Assembly (NCBI RefSeq): GCF_022049065.2
Contig: NZ_CP095743.1
Span: 2,185,001 to 2,249,000, forward strand
Source: Niallia sp. Man26
GTDB taxonomy: Bacteria; Bacillota; Bacilli; Bacillales; Cytobacillaceae
Length of the DNA stretch: 64,000 nt
Direction of reading: 5' to 3'
Each line of letters starts with the position of its first letter. The first letter of the stretch is position 1. The notes beneath the pieces were generated by a model. That model saw nothing but the letters and a program-made list of their open reading frames with translations, was not told the DNA's origin and ran no database searches. Shown here one piece after another: positions 7,612 through 15,418 of this stretch. The translations under genes were made by a program, and so were the position numbers.

Positions 7612-8811
7612 TTATTTATACACAGGATTAAATTTTCTTGCTAAGTCTATATTTGAGGACATCTCAAAGATTGGGTAATCGTGTAAACGCATCTCTTCTT
7701 CGTAGTGAGATATCGCATTTTTCCATTCTTTATTCTGTTTTTCCATTTCTGCTATTTGCTCTGCTAGTATACTGGCATCTCTTAAAGCTAGGTTACAACC
7801 AGCTCCAAAGCTTGGCGGCATAGCGTGAATAGCATCACCGAGTAAAGTGACGCGGCTTGTTGGCCAAGGGTCTATCGGATTAATAGACCTAACAGATAAG
7901 AGGGAAACTGTCTCTGGTTGTATTCGTTCAACTAAGCCTTTTAAAACGGGATGCCAATTCTTCGTAAAATTCAGCATGATTTCATGATAAACCTTAGAAT
8001 TAGACTGTCGAAGCTCTTCGTCCGTTAAGCTCAAGTGCCTTGCTGAAACATTTAAAGTTATCATTATGTAATCATCTACAGGTTCAAAGATTGAATGAGG
8101 TGCCAGTTCTTTGGCAGCCTCTATTACTGGTCGTCTGGCTTCATATGGACCAATTGCCATAAATATTCCCTTATCATCCATTACACTTGTAAAACCATCA
8201 AATAAAACCTCTGGCAGAATCTCCCTTAGCTCACTAGTTAAAGGTGACTTCGAGTAAAATGCTCTTGCACCAGTATCCACCGGTGAAACTCCAGGCAGCA
8301 ATTGAGTTCGGACAGCTGAATTTATGCCATCAGCAGCAACAAGGATGTCTCCCCGCACCACTGTCCCATCTTCTAAATAGGCCCGCACTTCCTCTTCATC
8401 TTGATCAAACCCTACTATTCTCTTGTTAAAATAAACATCTTCTTCCAGACCACTAAGTAATATTTGACATAAAGTTTTTCTATTTACAGCAGTGTGCGGA
8501 AAATCTTTATCATTGGGAGCGCCAATATGAGGGCGAACTCCTACTTCATTTAACTGCTCATCAATCAAGACAGCCATTTCACGACGAGGATTTTTTCTAG
8601 ATGTTTGTATATATAGTTGGTATAGATTTTCTGGCAAGCATTTTTTTAATGCTTCACCACCATCCATATTCATATGCAAGCGGTAACCAGATTTTGCTAC
8701 ATCATCTTCTCGTTCAAATACTGAAAATCGTATTCCAGCCTTCTTTAGCGCTTGGGCTAAACATAATCCCCCGATACCCCCACCAGCAATTAAAACATGT
8801 AATTTACTCAA
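7612..8811 (-). CDS. FAD-dependent monooxygenase (group A, TetX/PHBH fold)
   Basis: About 399 residues from a TTG at 8811, chosen because AAGGAGG lies 8 bases upstream; the longer GTG frame at 8847 has no such site. The N-terminus has the Rossmann motif VLIAGGGIGGL for FAD, an internal VAADGINSAVR (the DG motif) and a C-terminal LLGDAIHAMPPSFGAGCN flavin ribityl motif. Such enzymes hydroxylate aromatic or polyketide-like compounds using NAD(P)H, and some, for example TetX, inactivate drugs. In an apparent operon with an MFS pump and beside a divergent TetR gene it looks like part of a detoxification cassette. Similarity to tetracycline destructases is only at family level. Confidence 0.85.
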   Translation of the reverse strand: MSKLHVLIAGGGIGGLCLAQALKKAGIRFSVFEREDDVAKSGYRLHMNMDGGEALKKCLPENLYQLYIQTSRKNPRREMAVLIDEQLNEVGVRPHIGAPNDKDFPHTAVNRKTLCQILLSGLEEDVYFNKRIVGFDQDEEEVRAYLEDGTVVRGDILVAADGINSAVRTQLLPGVSPVDTGARAFYSKSPLTSELREILPEVLFDGFTSVMDDKGIFMAIGPYEARRPVIEAAKELAPHSIFEPVDDYIMITLNVSARHLSLTDEELRQSNSKVYHEIMLNFTKNWHPVLKGLVERIQPETVSLLSVRSINPIDPWPTSRVTLLGDAIHAMPPSFGAGCNLALRDASILAEQIAEMEKQNKEWKNAISHYEEEMRLHDYPIFEMSSNIDLARKFNPVYK

Positions 8812-8996
8812 TCCATTTCCCTCCTTGTTTAAACACCTATCCAACACACTGTATGTTATAATTCAATGTGTATATTAATTTTACAAACTACTTCATCCAA
8901 ATAAAACCATTAAAATGGGTAAAAATGTATTTTAAGCAACATATTTTTGCATACCGTTTTATAAATAGGGAAAATAATTCGAAAGTAGGAGTACGA

Positions 8997-9596
8997 ATGG
9001 AAAAGGTAGATAGAAGAATTACAAAAACGAAGAAAGCTATTATTTGTGCATATCTTACCCTATTGCAAACAAAGGGAGCTGACTCTATTTCTGTAAGTGA
9101 TATCACAAAAAAGGCGGATATTAATCGCGCCACATTTTATGCTCATTATAAAGATAAATTCGATTTACTAGAACAAAGTATAAAAGAGGTACTGGATGAT
9201 CTAGAAAAGGCAATTGAAATACATAATGAAGCTAAAGAATCATTTAGTCTCAAAACATTAGAAGAGATATTCAAAGGAATCTTAACAAATATTTATAAAC
9301 ATAAAGATTTTTATACTGTTATGCTTGGAAAAAATGGTCCATTGATTTTTTCCGAAAAACTCCAAGAAATATTCTATGAAAAAACAGTAAAAGGTTTAAC
9401 AACCGTTCATCCCGAGGGAGACATTGACTTATTAGTACCTCAACAAATCTATCTTAGTTATGTTACTTCTGCACAATTTGGTGTGACTAAGTATTGGATA
9501 AAAAATGATTATATGGAGACTCCTGTTTTTATGGCCCAACAACTTCTGTTGTTATATAAACTCGGCGGCGCTAGGATAGCAGAATATTCGGAGTAA
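8997..9596 (+). CDS. TetR-family transcriptional regulator
   Basis: A 199-residue regulator. The ATG at 8997 is preferred over the longer open frame (from 8868) because AGTAGGAG lies 6 bases upstream. Residues about 7-60 form the TetR helix-turn-helix, with SISVSDITKKADINRATFYAHYKDKFDLLEQ as recognition region. The C-terminal all-helical domain would bind ligand. It is divergent from the monooxygenase-MFS operon across about 185 bases and is most likely its local repressor. An imperfect dyad around 8845-8873 in the shared region could be its operator, but the match is too weak to call. Confidence 0.85.
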   Translation: MEKVDRRITKTKKAIICAYLTLLQTKGADSISVSDITKKADINRATFYAHYKDKFDLLEQSIKEVLDDLEKAIEIHNEAKESFSLKTLEEIFKGILTNIYKHKDFYTVMLGKNGPLIFSEKLQEIFYEKTVKGLTTVHPEGDIDLLVPQQIYLSYVTSAQFGVTKYWIKNDYMETPVFMAQQLLLLYKLGGARIAEYSE

Positions 9597-9655
9597 ATGG
9601 TAATATCATTGGCTGGGCAGAACATGCAATACTAAAAGCTTGATTACAAGACAGC

Positions 9656-9692
9656 AAACGTCTAATCAAAAATAGCGAAGGATTAGACGTTT
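9656..9692 (+). terminator. terminator of the TetR-family gene
   Basis: A 12-bp perfect stem (AAACGTCTAATC and complement) with a 13-base loop, followed downstream by TATTACT and an A-rich run. It lies 60 bases after the stop codon. Confidence 0.65.
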
Positions 9693-9714
9693 ATTACTAA
9701 AAAAACGCAAAAAA

Positions 9715-9742
9715 AGACCACTTCCTCTATGGAAAGTGATCT
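9715..9742 (-). terminator. terminator of tRNA-Val
   Basis: On the minus strand a stem of AGATCACTT with AAGTGGTCT (one G-U pair) is followed directly by seven T residues, starting just past the 3' end of the tRNA. Confidence 0.7.
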
Positions 9743-9750
9743 CTTCTTGA

Positions 9751-9822
9751 TGATCCGAGAGGGATTCGAACCCCCGACCCCATCCCTGTCAAGGATGTAT
9801 TCTCCCGCTGAACTATCGGATC
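9751..9822 (-). tRNA. tRNA-Val (anticodon GAC)
   Basis: The minus strand folds as a complete cloverleaf. The acceptor GATCCGA pairs perfectly with TCGGATC, the D stem is GTTC/GAAT around AGCGGGA, and the anticodon stem is CATCC/GGATG with loop TTGACAG. The T arm is GGGGG-TTCGAAT-CCCTC, with one G-U pair. The loop places GAC at positions 34-36, reading valine codons GUC and GUU. The discriminator is A and the following TCA shows that CCA is not encoded. It is a solitary tRNA gene with its own terminator. Confidence 0.9.
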
Positions 9823-9940
9823 TTAATATGTATGAATCTACTAATTTATCAGCTCTACTTGCTTGATGTATTTATAATAATGGAAGTTTGTCCGAACGTC
9901 AAGATAAACTTTATTTTATTGTAAAGTTTCCGTAAAAATT

Positions 9941-9969
9941 AGAAAAGGCAGCGATCCGCTGCCTTTTCT
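9941..9969 (-). terminator. terminator of the amino acid permease gene
   Basis: The stem AGAAAAGGCAGC with GCTGCCTTTTCT is perfect with a 5-base loop. It lies just past the permease stop and is flanked by A and T tracts, so it may work in both directions. Confidence 0.75.
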
Positions 9970-9976
9970 CCTTCTT

Positions 9977-11326
9977 TTACTTAGCTGCTTTTTTACGGAA
10001 TTGATAAATGACAATCAATAGAATAAACCATACTGGTGTCACAAATAATGCGATTCTAGTATCCTCTGCAAAACCTAGGACAACTAAAATAAATGCCAAA
10101 AATGCTAGAATAACATAGTTAGCTGCTGGGTAAAGGGGCATTTTAAATGGGTTCCCTTTCGCCAATTCCGGCTTTCTTTTTCGATACAACATATGGCAAA
10201 TGACGATGATTGCCCATATGAATAGGAAGCAAACAGTTGAAATACTCGTAATCAATGTAAATACATCTTCAGGCATAACATAGTTTAAGACAACAGCCAC
10301 TAATATAACGACTAATGAAAAGTATAGTGCATTTGCTGGCACACGTCTTTTTGTCAGCTTAGTCATTGGTGCAGGTGCGTTTTCATTTTTTGCTAATGAG
10401 AATACCATTCTGCTTGTACTAAAGATGGCACTGTTACATGCTGAAGCTGCAGATGTAAGGACAACAAAGTTGACTACTCCGGCTGCTGCTGCAATTCCAA
10501 CTGTCAAGAACACTTGAACAAACGGGCTTTCTGCTGGATTAATGGCATTCCAAGGATAAATCCCCATGATAACAAGCAATGCCCCAACATAGAATATCAA
10601 GATCCTGATTGGAATACTGTTGATTGCTTTCGGTAGAACTTCTTCTGGCTTTTCCGTTTCTCCAGCAGTCAATCCGACAAGCTCAATTCCAACAAAGGCA
10701 AATACAACCATTTGGAAGGATAGAATAAATCCATTCATACCGTTCGGGAACATGCCGCCATGACTCCATAAGTTAGAGAAACCTGATGGGCCGGCATCTG
10801 TTGTGATTCCTTTAAAGATCATAAATAAACCGACAACAATTAATGCGAGTATGGCAATTACCTTAACTAGCGCAAACCAAAACTCCATTTCTCCGAAAAG
10901 CTTAACTGTTGCTAAGTTCATACATAGAAGAATTACAAGCAATATTAAACCTGGCACCCATTGCGGTACAGTGGGAAACCAGTATTGTGTGTACAATCCG
11001 ACTGCTGTTAAGTCTGCCATCGCGATTGTAATCCAGCAAAACCAATAGGTCCAGCCCGTTATAAATGCAGCCATGCTGCCAAGATAATCTTGTACAAAAT
11101 CAACAAACGAATGATACTCCAAATTAGAAAGAAGCAATTCTCCTAAAGCTCTCATAATTAAAAAACAGATGATGCCTGTAATGATGTAGGCAAATAAAAT
11201 AGATGGTCCTGCTAGGTGGATAGACTTCCCTGAACCAAGAAATAATCCTGTTCCGATTGCACCACCGATGGCAATCAGCTGAACATGTCTGTTCTTTAAT
11301 CCTCTCGCTAATTTTTGTTCCTCCAT
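9977..11326 (-). CDS. amino acid permease, CycA/AapA-type (D-Ala/D-Ser/Gly)
   Basis: A 449-residue APC-superfamily amino acid:H+ symporter with about 12 hydrophobic segments. The start region LKNRHVQLIAIGGAIGTGLFLGSG is the AAT-family signature, and LLLSNLEYHSFVDF followed by TGWTYWFCW is characteristic of the CycA branch that imports D-alanine, D-serine and glycine. The ATG at 11326 has only a poor purine-rich ribosome binding site. It is a single-gene unit closed by the hairpin at 9941-9969. Substrate assignment is by motif resemblance only; a related neutral amino acid permease remains possible. Confidence 0.82.
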   Translation of the reverse strand: MEEQKLARGLKNRHVQLIAIGGAIGTGLFLGSGKSIHLAGPSILFAYIITGIICFLIMRALGELLLSNLEYHSFVDFVQDYLGSMAAFITGWTYWFCWITIAMADLTAVGLYTQYWFPTVPQWVPGLILLVILLCMNLATVKLFGEMEFWFALVKVIAILALIVVGLFMIFKGITTDAGPSGFSNLWSHGGMFPNGMNGFILSFQMVVFAFVGIELVGLTAGETEKPEEVLPKAINSIPIRILIFYVGALLVIMGIYPWNAINPAESPFVQVFLTVGIAAAAGVVNFVVLTSAASACNSAIFSTSRMVFSLAKNENAPAPMTKLTKRRVPANALYFSLVVILVAVVLNYVMPEDVFTLITSISTVCFLFIWAIIVICHMLYRKRKPELAKGNPFKMPLYPAANYVILAFLAFILVVLGFAEDTRIALFVTPVWFILLIVIYQFRKKAAK

Positions 11327-11534
11327 GATTATTCTTCACACTCTCTTTCTCTGATGTTAGCAAACAACCACTTCTATATTACATGATTGTTTATACAAAA
11401 CCATGTCCTATATATTCTATATGAACAGGAAAAAAACATTCTTTTTTGAAAATTTTTTTATGTATTATGCATAAAAGAAAAAGTATAGCATATAAATTTT
11501 AGGTTGCCTATTTCTTTTTCGGTAATTTTTTGCA

Positions 11535-11571
11535 TGAAAAAGCATTGCCATATCGTGACAATGCTTTTTCA
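11535..11571 (-). terminator. terminator of the 98-residue membrane protein gene
   Basis: The stem GAAAAAGCATTG with CAATGCTTTTTC (12 bp, 13-base loop) sits shortly after the stop at 11599 and carries its own U-run on the transcribed strand. Confidence 0.65.
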
Positions 11572-11598
11572 TTTTGTTGGCAGCCTGGTAAAAAGAAC

Positions 11599-11895
11599 TC
11601 AACCCTTTTGACTGCTCTTTTTATAGAGTAAAAGACTAATAACGAGTACATTTCCTGCTGCAATGGCCAAACTATAAATAAACAGGATAATCCCCTTGCC
11701 GATTAAATCTGGTACAATTTGATGCCAAATTGCCCCGCAAATGGTTAAAATAATGGTGCTTGCCAAGATTGATGCGGTGATTGCAGCTATAATCCCCTTC
11801 TTTTTAAGCATATTCTTGCCAATTCTCCAGGAGAAAAAAAATGCTGCAAAGATGAGCCCGTAAAATAGAAAATGTGAAATCAAATAACTGTCCAA
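11599..11895 (-). CDS. small membrane protein of unknown function
   Basis: This 98-residue protein has three predicted membrane segments (about 6-26, 36-58 and 66-90) separated by short lysine-rich loops (KNMLKKKG, YKKSSQKG), with a positively charged C-terminus. I do not recognise the family; the size resembles YtpI-like Bacillus membrane proteins, but I cannot support that name. GGTGATA upstream of the ATG gives a usable ribosome binding site. It is a single-gene unit between the permease and the divergent kinase gene and is closed by the hairpin at 11535-11571. Confidence 0.65.
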   Translation of the reverse strand: MDSYLISHFLFYGLIFAAFFFSWRIGKNMLKKKGIIAAITASILASTIILTICGAIWHQIVPDLIGKGIILFIYSLAIAAGNVLVISLLLYKKSSQKG

Positions 11896-12050
11896 TGTAT
11901 CACCTTCTTATCTCCTTTAATGTATCTTATTAGAGTTTAAAGCTTGCTATTCCTAAAAAAATCCAATAACCTGCTAATTACTTTCTAATATCATCACTGT
12001 GAGTAATTTGCTACAATAATCTTAAATATTAGCTCTTAGGATGTGTAGGA

Positions 12051-12821
12051 ATGAATTGGAAGTTTCTATTGAAATGGATATATGACCGCCCGTTAGAGAA
12101 AGGTGCTTTTCTTGGCGATACTTATAAAATTGATAAATGTGTTGGTATGGGTGGATATGGAATCATTTACAAATGCACAAATATAAAAACTGGCCAACAA
12201 TATGTAGCAAAACAATTGCGTCCAAGTAAAGCTTTGAAGTTAAAGGAGCGGCAGCGCTTCCTCTCTGAGATAGATTTACTAGCTAGTCTTTACCATAAGC
12301 AAATTCCCCGTTTGGTTGATACCATTCACTCAGACAAGGAAGCTTTTTATATAATGGAGTATGTAGAAGGCTTAAATATAGAAGATTTGCTTTTTTATCA
12401 AAAGCAGGCCTTTTCCGAATTAGAAGCATTGAAGCTTATTGACAAGCTGTTAACAGCTGTTGATTATTTGCATAAGGAACATATATTTCATGATGATATC
12501 CGTCCACCTAATATTCTATTAAAAGGAGATAATCTGTATTTAATAGACTTTGGGCTTGCAAAAAAAGTCAGCGATTCAAAAGCAGCGCTTGAGCGAAAAC
12601 AGGATGACTTTTACGATATTGGAGAATGCCTTCTTTTTTTACTGTACTCTACCTATACGGGTAAGCGGAAAAGAAAGGGAAGCTGGCTTGATGAGCTTGT
12701 CCTAAATGATGCCACTGTAGAGCTTTTAAAAAAGCTGCTTGGCATAGATGAGGGCTTTCCGGATGTACCAAGTATACGGGAGGATCTTGACCGGACAATA
12801 AAGAAACTCTTGCTCCTTTAA
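12051..12821 (+). CDS. prkD: Hanks-type serine/threonine protein kinase, PrkD/YbdM-like
   Basis: A 256-residue soluble kinase, the same length as Bacillus YbdM (PrkD). It shows a glycine loop VGMGGYG, the ATP-binding lysine in YVAKQL (K54), a catalytic loop HDDIRPPNILL (D149 in the usual Asp position) and DFG as LIDFGLA (D166). The catalytic loop has HDD in place of HRD, so it is an RD-minus kinase; the two catalytic aspartates and lysine are present and activity is expected. There are no transmembrane or PASTA segments. The stop codon lies inside a terminator hairpin shared with the convergent Ser/Arg-rich gene 18 bases away. Confidence 0.87.
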   Translation: MNWKFLLKWIYDRPLEKGAFLGDTYKIDKCVGMGGYGIIYKCTNIKTGQQYVAKQLRPSKALKLKERQRFLSEIDLLASLYHKQIPRLVDTIHSDKEAFYIMEYVEGLNIEDLLFYQKQAFSELEALKLIDKLLTAVDYLHKEHIFHDDIRPPNILLKGDNLYLIDFGLAKKVSDSKAALERKQDDFYDIGECLLFLLYSTYTGKRKRKGSWLDELVLNDATVELLKKLLGIDEGFPDVPSIREDLDRTIKKLLLL

Positions 12822-12835
12822 TAGAGCAAGAGTTT
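12804..12835 (+). terminator. convergent terminator between kinase and Ser/Arg-rich gene
   Basis: AAACTCTTGCTC pairs perfectly with GAGCAAGAGTTT over 12 bp with an 8-base loop, followed by TT on the plus strand. The kinase stop codon is in the loop. The minus strand also ends in a T-rich tract, so it may serve both genes. Confidence 0.7.
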
Positions 12836-12839
12836 TTAG

Positions 12840-13025
12840 TTAGCTGCTGCTATAGCTTTTACGCTTGTAACGGTGGCTGCCGCCGTATCTGTCGTATTTT
12901 CTTCTGCCAGAACTGCTGCTGCTGCGATTGTATCTGCGGCGACTGCTGCTGTATCTTCTGTGTCTGTGACGATCACTGTGGCTTCCCGAAAATTCTTGGA
13001 TTTTACGAATAAACTTTTTAAACAA
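12840..13025 (-). CDS. very basic Ser/Arg/Tyr-rich small protein
   Basis: A 61-residue protein from a TTG at 13025, chosen because AAGGGGTGA lies 5-7 bases upstream. After a short amphipathic start (MFKKFIRKIQEF) it is almost entirely Ser, Arg, Tyr, His and Lys, with runs such as RRYSSSRRRYNRSSSSSGRR and KRKSYSSS. It resembles SR-rich low-complexity nucleic-acid-binding or phospho-acceptor proteins; no family is recognised. Overlapping frames are open too, an alanine-rich one on the same strand and one on the plus strand, which is expected from the biased composition. The strong ribosome binding site supports this frame. It converges on the kinase gene. Confidence 0.6.
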   Translation of the reverse strand: MFKKFIRKIQEFSGSHSDRHRHRRYSSSRRRYNRSSSSSGRRKYDRYGGSHRYKRKSYSSS

Positions 13026-13126
13026 AAGCTCACCCCTTTCTACACTTTAGTAACACCATCATATTGTATTTACATCATAAATACATGATATTAACAATAT
13101 CTTTACATTACCTTAACTTTTAATTA

Positions 13127-13786
13127 TTATTTCACTTTGATATCACCAGTTTTTACAAGTTCTGCTTCAATTTCCTTAAAAGAATCAAACGGGATAAAGT
13201 TTATTCCTCTTTCTGTAAGCAGGTCCTTCAGCACATCCCTTGCGAAAGTAATATCAGCAAATGCAGCCGGATGGGAATCTGGCTCACTGTCTCCAGCAAA
13301 GTAAACTTTGTCATATTGTCTTTTAAGCTTTTGAATAACAATGGACTTGTCAATTCCGTACCGTTCGGAATACTTCCAATCCTCTTTATTAATATTCAAG
13401 TGTATATTTCTATCCTTAAACACACCTTCATTAGAAAGAATAATCACCTGCTCTAATCTATACTTCTCCACAATATGCTTTATGTAATAATCTGTTCCCG
13501 CACTCAATATATAAAAGTCCCCTCCGCTTTGCTGGACGGCTTTCACAAATGCTGGCACATGCTCATCAATCGGGATACCGTGAACATCGCGAATGATTTG
13601 GTCCTCATCCTGGTGAATAGCGGAAAAAACAGTGCTTAAGAAATCAATATCCTTGATAGCCCCGTTTTTCCATTCCTTATAAAGTTCCTTACCCTCAGGA
13701 AAATACTGATCAATAACAATCCAATAAAAATCCTTTTTTGATATAGTTCCATCGAAATCAGATACAAAAGCCCATTTTTTTGTCAT
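13127..13786 (-). CDS. MtnX-like HAD-IB phosphatase
   Basis: This 219-residue haloacid-dehalogenase phosphatase has motif I FVSDFDGTISKKD (nucleophile and acid aspartates), motif II YILSAGTDYYI, and motifs III/IV near VYFAGDSEPDSHPAAFAD. Length and sequence match MtnX, the enolase-phosphatase step of methionine salvage in Bacillus. However, no mtn genes are nearby, so it may be a paralogue acting on another phosphate ester. It is a single gene with a good AGAGGGG site before its ATG. Confidence 0.82.
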   Translation of the reverse strand: MTKKWAFVSDFDGTISKKDFYWIVIDQYFPEGKELYKEWKNGAIKDIDFLSTVFSAIHQDEDQIIRDVHGIPIDEHVPAFVKAVQQSGGDFYILSAGTDYYIKHIVEKYRLEQVIILSNEGVFKDRNIHLNINKEDWKYSERYGIDKSIVIQKLKRQYDKVYFAGDSEPDSHPAAFADITFARDVLKDLLTERGINFIPFDSFKEIEAELVKTGDIKVK

Positions 13787-13988
13787 ATTATATCCTACCC
13801 CTCTTATATCAGTGTGTTAGTCTCGATATATCCCAAAACCAATAGGTATTGGAATGTAATTTATTGAACTCCATGACTATCATTCTCCCATTTGTTTCAG
13901 CTCTTCTAAGTAAAAAACTGTTGCGGCTTTTTTCGGCACCTGACTGTTTCCTTTTTAAATCCGGCAACTTTGCATATGCTTCTCTTCC

Positions 13989-14411
13989 TTAATCATAAAA
14001 TTTCATATGCTGTTTATGCTCTTTATAATAATTTAATCTCTCCTGTAATGTACCTGTATGAAATTCAAACTTATGACCATCTGGATCAATAAAATAGATG
14101 GAGTTTTTATCTTTTTCATCCCGCGGTCGACCAGACAGAATTGTTACATTTAACTCTGTTAGCTTTTTATACATCGTGTCCAATTCATCTTCTTCGATAG
14201 AAAAAGCGATATGGGTATAAGATGCTTCGATTTCTGTTCGGGGAATATCTTTTTCTACATTTAAAGCAATCCACATACCATTCAAGTCAAAATAGGCTGT
14301 CGTTCTGCCTTTGACGAGCAGTTTTGCATCAAACACATCTTGGTAAAAAGCAATTGACTTCTCTAAATCAGAGACAGAAAACAATAGATGATTAAGACTT
14401 TTTATAGCCAT
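13989..14411 (-). CDS. fosB: metallothiol transferase FosB (fosfomycin resistance)
   Basis: A 140-residue glyoxalase/dioxygenase-fold enzyme of exactly the usual FosB length. The metal ligands are visible as H8 ([12 protein letters not shown]), H67 (YTHIAFS) and E116 (HKFEFHTG), and the fosfomycin and phosphate-binding region [21 protein letters not shown] is conserved. FosB adds bacillithiol to fosfomycin in the cytoplasm with a divalent metal, opening the epoxide. Its presence implies a bacillithiol-making host, consistent with Bacillaceae. It is a single gene, and I saw no clear sigma-W promoter upstream. Confidence 0.93.
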   Translation of the reverse strand: MAIKSLNHLLFSVSDLEKSIAFYQDVFDAKLLVKGRTTAYFDLNGMWIALNVEKDIPRTEIEASYTHIAFSIEEDELDTMYKKLTELNVTILSGRPRDEKDKNSIYFIDPDGHKFEFHTGTLQERLNYYKEHKQHMKFYD

Positions 14412-14550
14412 TTGTTAAATATATACCTCTTTCTTATGCCAATTATTTTGTCCAAGTCATTTTATTACGTGTTCTGCAGGTAAAACCCACTTAACATGTA
14501 TTCTTTATCACTGTATCGAATACCTTTTTTTACGAATTCTATACAAAACA

Positions 14551-14592
14551 AAAAAGACATTTTTCAAAGCACAGATTGAAAAATGTCTTTTT
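14551..14592 (-). terminator. terminator of the kdgA-kdgK-kduI-kduD operon
   Basis: A perfect 17-bp stem (AAAAAGACATTTTTCAA and complement) with an 8-base loop ends immediately before the kduD stop codon and supplies a long T run on the minus strand. Confidence 0.85.
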
Positions 14593-14597
14593 TTTTG

Positions 14598-15380
14598 TTA
14601 TCTTGCTAACCAGCCGCCATCAACTGCTAAAATATGGCCGTTCATATAGTCGGAAGCTTTGCTTGCCAAGAAAACGATAACGCCCATCAAATCTGCTGGA
14701 TCTGCCCAGCGATTAGCAGGTATGCGCGATAAGATTTCCGCATTTCGCTTTTCATCAGCCCGAATTGGTGCTGTATTGGCTGTTTTGATATAGCCTGGAG
14801 CGATAGCATTAATCTGGATATTATATTCAGCCAGTTCATTAGCAAATGCTTTTGTAATACCAGCGACTCCATGCTTGCTTGCTGTGTAAGGCGGAACGAA
14901 CTTTCCTCCTTGGAATGACAGCATGGACGCAACATTGATAATTTTTCCGCCGCCTTGCTCCTTCATGATTTTTGCTGCAGCCTGACTCAAGAAGTAGACA
15001 GCGTTCAAGTTAATGTCCATAACTGCATCCCAATCTTCTTCAGAATACTCAAGCAGCGGGGCACGTCTTATTGTTCCTGCATTATTGACTAAGATATCAA
15101 TTTTACCAAACGCTTCTTGACATGCTTCAATGGATGCCTTTGCTTGTGCTCTGTCAGTCAAGTCAGCTTTATGAAAAACTGCCTTTCTGCCTTCCTTCTC
15201 AAGCAGTTCCTTTGTTTCGTCCCAGTCATCGTTATGGGTAACAATGAATACATCAGCTCCTGCTTTTGCAAGAGCAACTGCATAGCCCTGTCCTAAACCT
15301 GTATTTCCGCCTGTTACAATAGCCACTTTTCCGTCCAGCTTAAAATAATCTAAAGAAAATTGATCAAATTGCGTCGTCAT
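14598..15380 (-). CDS. kduD: 2-dehydro-3-deoxy-D-gluconate 5-dehydrogenase KduD
   Basis: A 260-residue short-chain dehydrogenase. The ATG at 15380 is preferred over 15386 because AGGAGG then has an 8-base spacing. The NAD motif is TGGNTGLGQG, the middle motif NNAGTIRR, and the catalytic Ser-Tyr-Lys are in VASMLS and YTASKHG. The ending HILAVDGGWLAR is typical of KduD. It reduces 2,5-diketo-3-deoxygluconate to KDG, the last step from unsaturated galacturonate before phosphorylation. It is last in the operon kdgA-kdgK-kduI-kduD, so the whole KDG branch is transcribed together. Confidence 0.93.
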   Translation of the reverse strand: MTTQFDQFSLDYFKLDGKVAIVTGGNTGLGQGYAVALAKAGADVFIVTHNDDWDETKELLEKEGRKAVFHKADLTDRAQAKASIEACQEAFGKIDILVNNAGTIRRAPLLEYSEEDWDAVMDINLNAVYFLSQAAAKIMKEQGGGKIINVASMLSFQGGKFVPPYTASKHGVAGITKAFANELAEYNIQINAIAPGYIKTANTAPIRADEKRNAEILSRIPANRWADPADLMGVIVFLASKASDYMNGHILAVDGGWLAR

Positions 15381-15418
15381 TATCATTTCCTCCTATTTTT
15401 CGCATCGTTTTGGTTTTA

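Noticed and set aside
8845..8873. Inverted repeat ACAC...GTGT between monooxygenase and TetR genes
   Set aside because: Only four outer bases pair, and the interior does not match. It cannot be called a TetR operator from sequence alone.
9752..9822. Reading the tRNA on the plus strand, which would give anticodon-like CTGTCAA
   Set aside because: The conserved order of D arm and GTTCGAAT T-loop, and the terminator location, only fit the minus strand, giving tRNA-Val(GAC).
12836..13088. Open frames of 65 and 71 residues rich in alanine and serine over the Ser/Arg-rich gene
   Set aside because: They are the other frames of a low-complexity region. Neither has a ribosome binding site as good as the Ser/Arg-rich frame.
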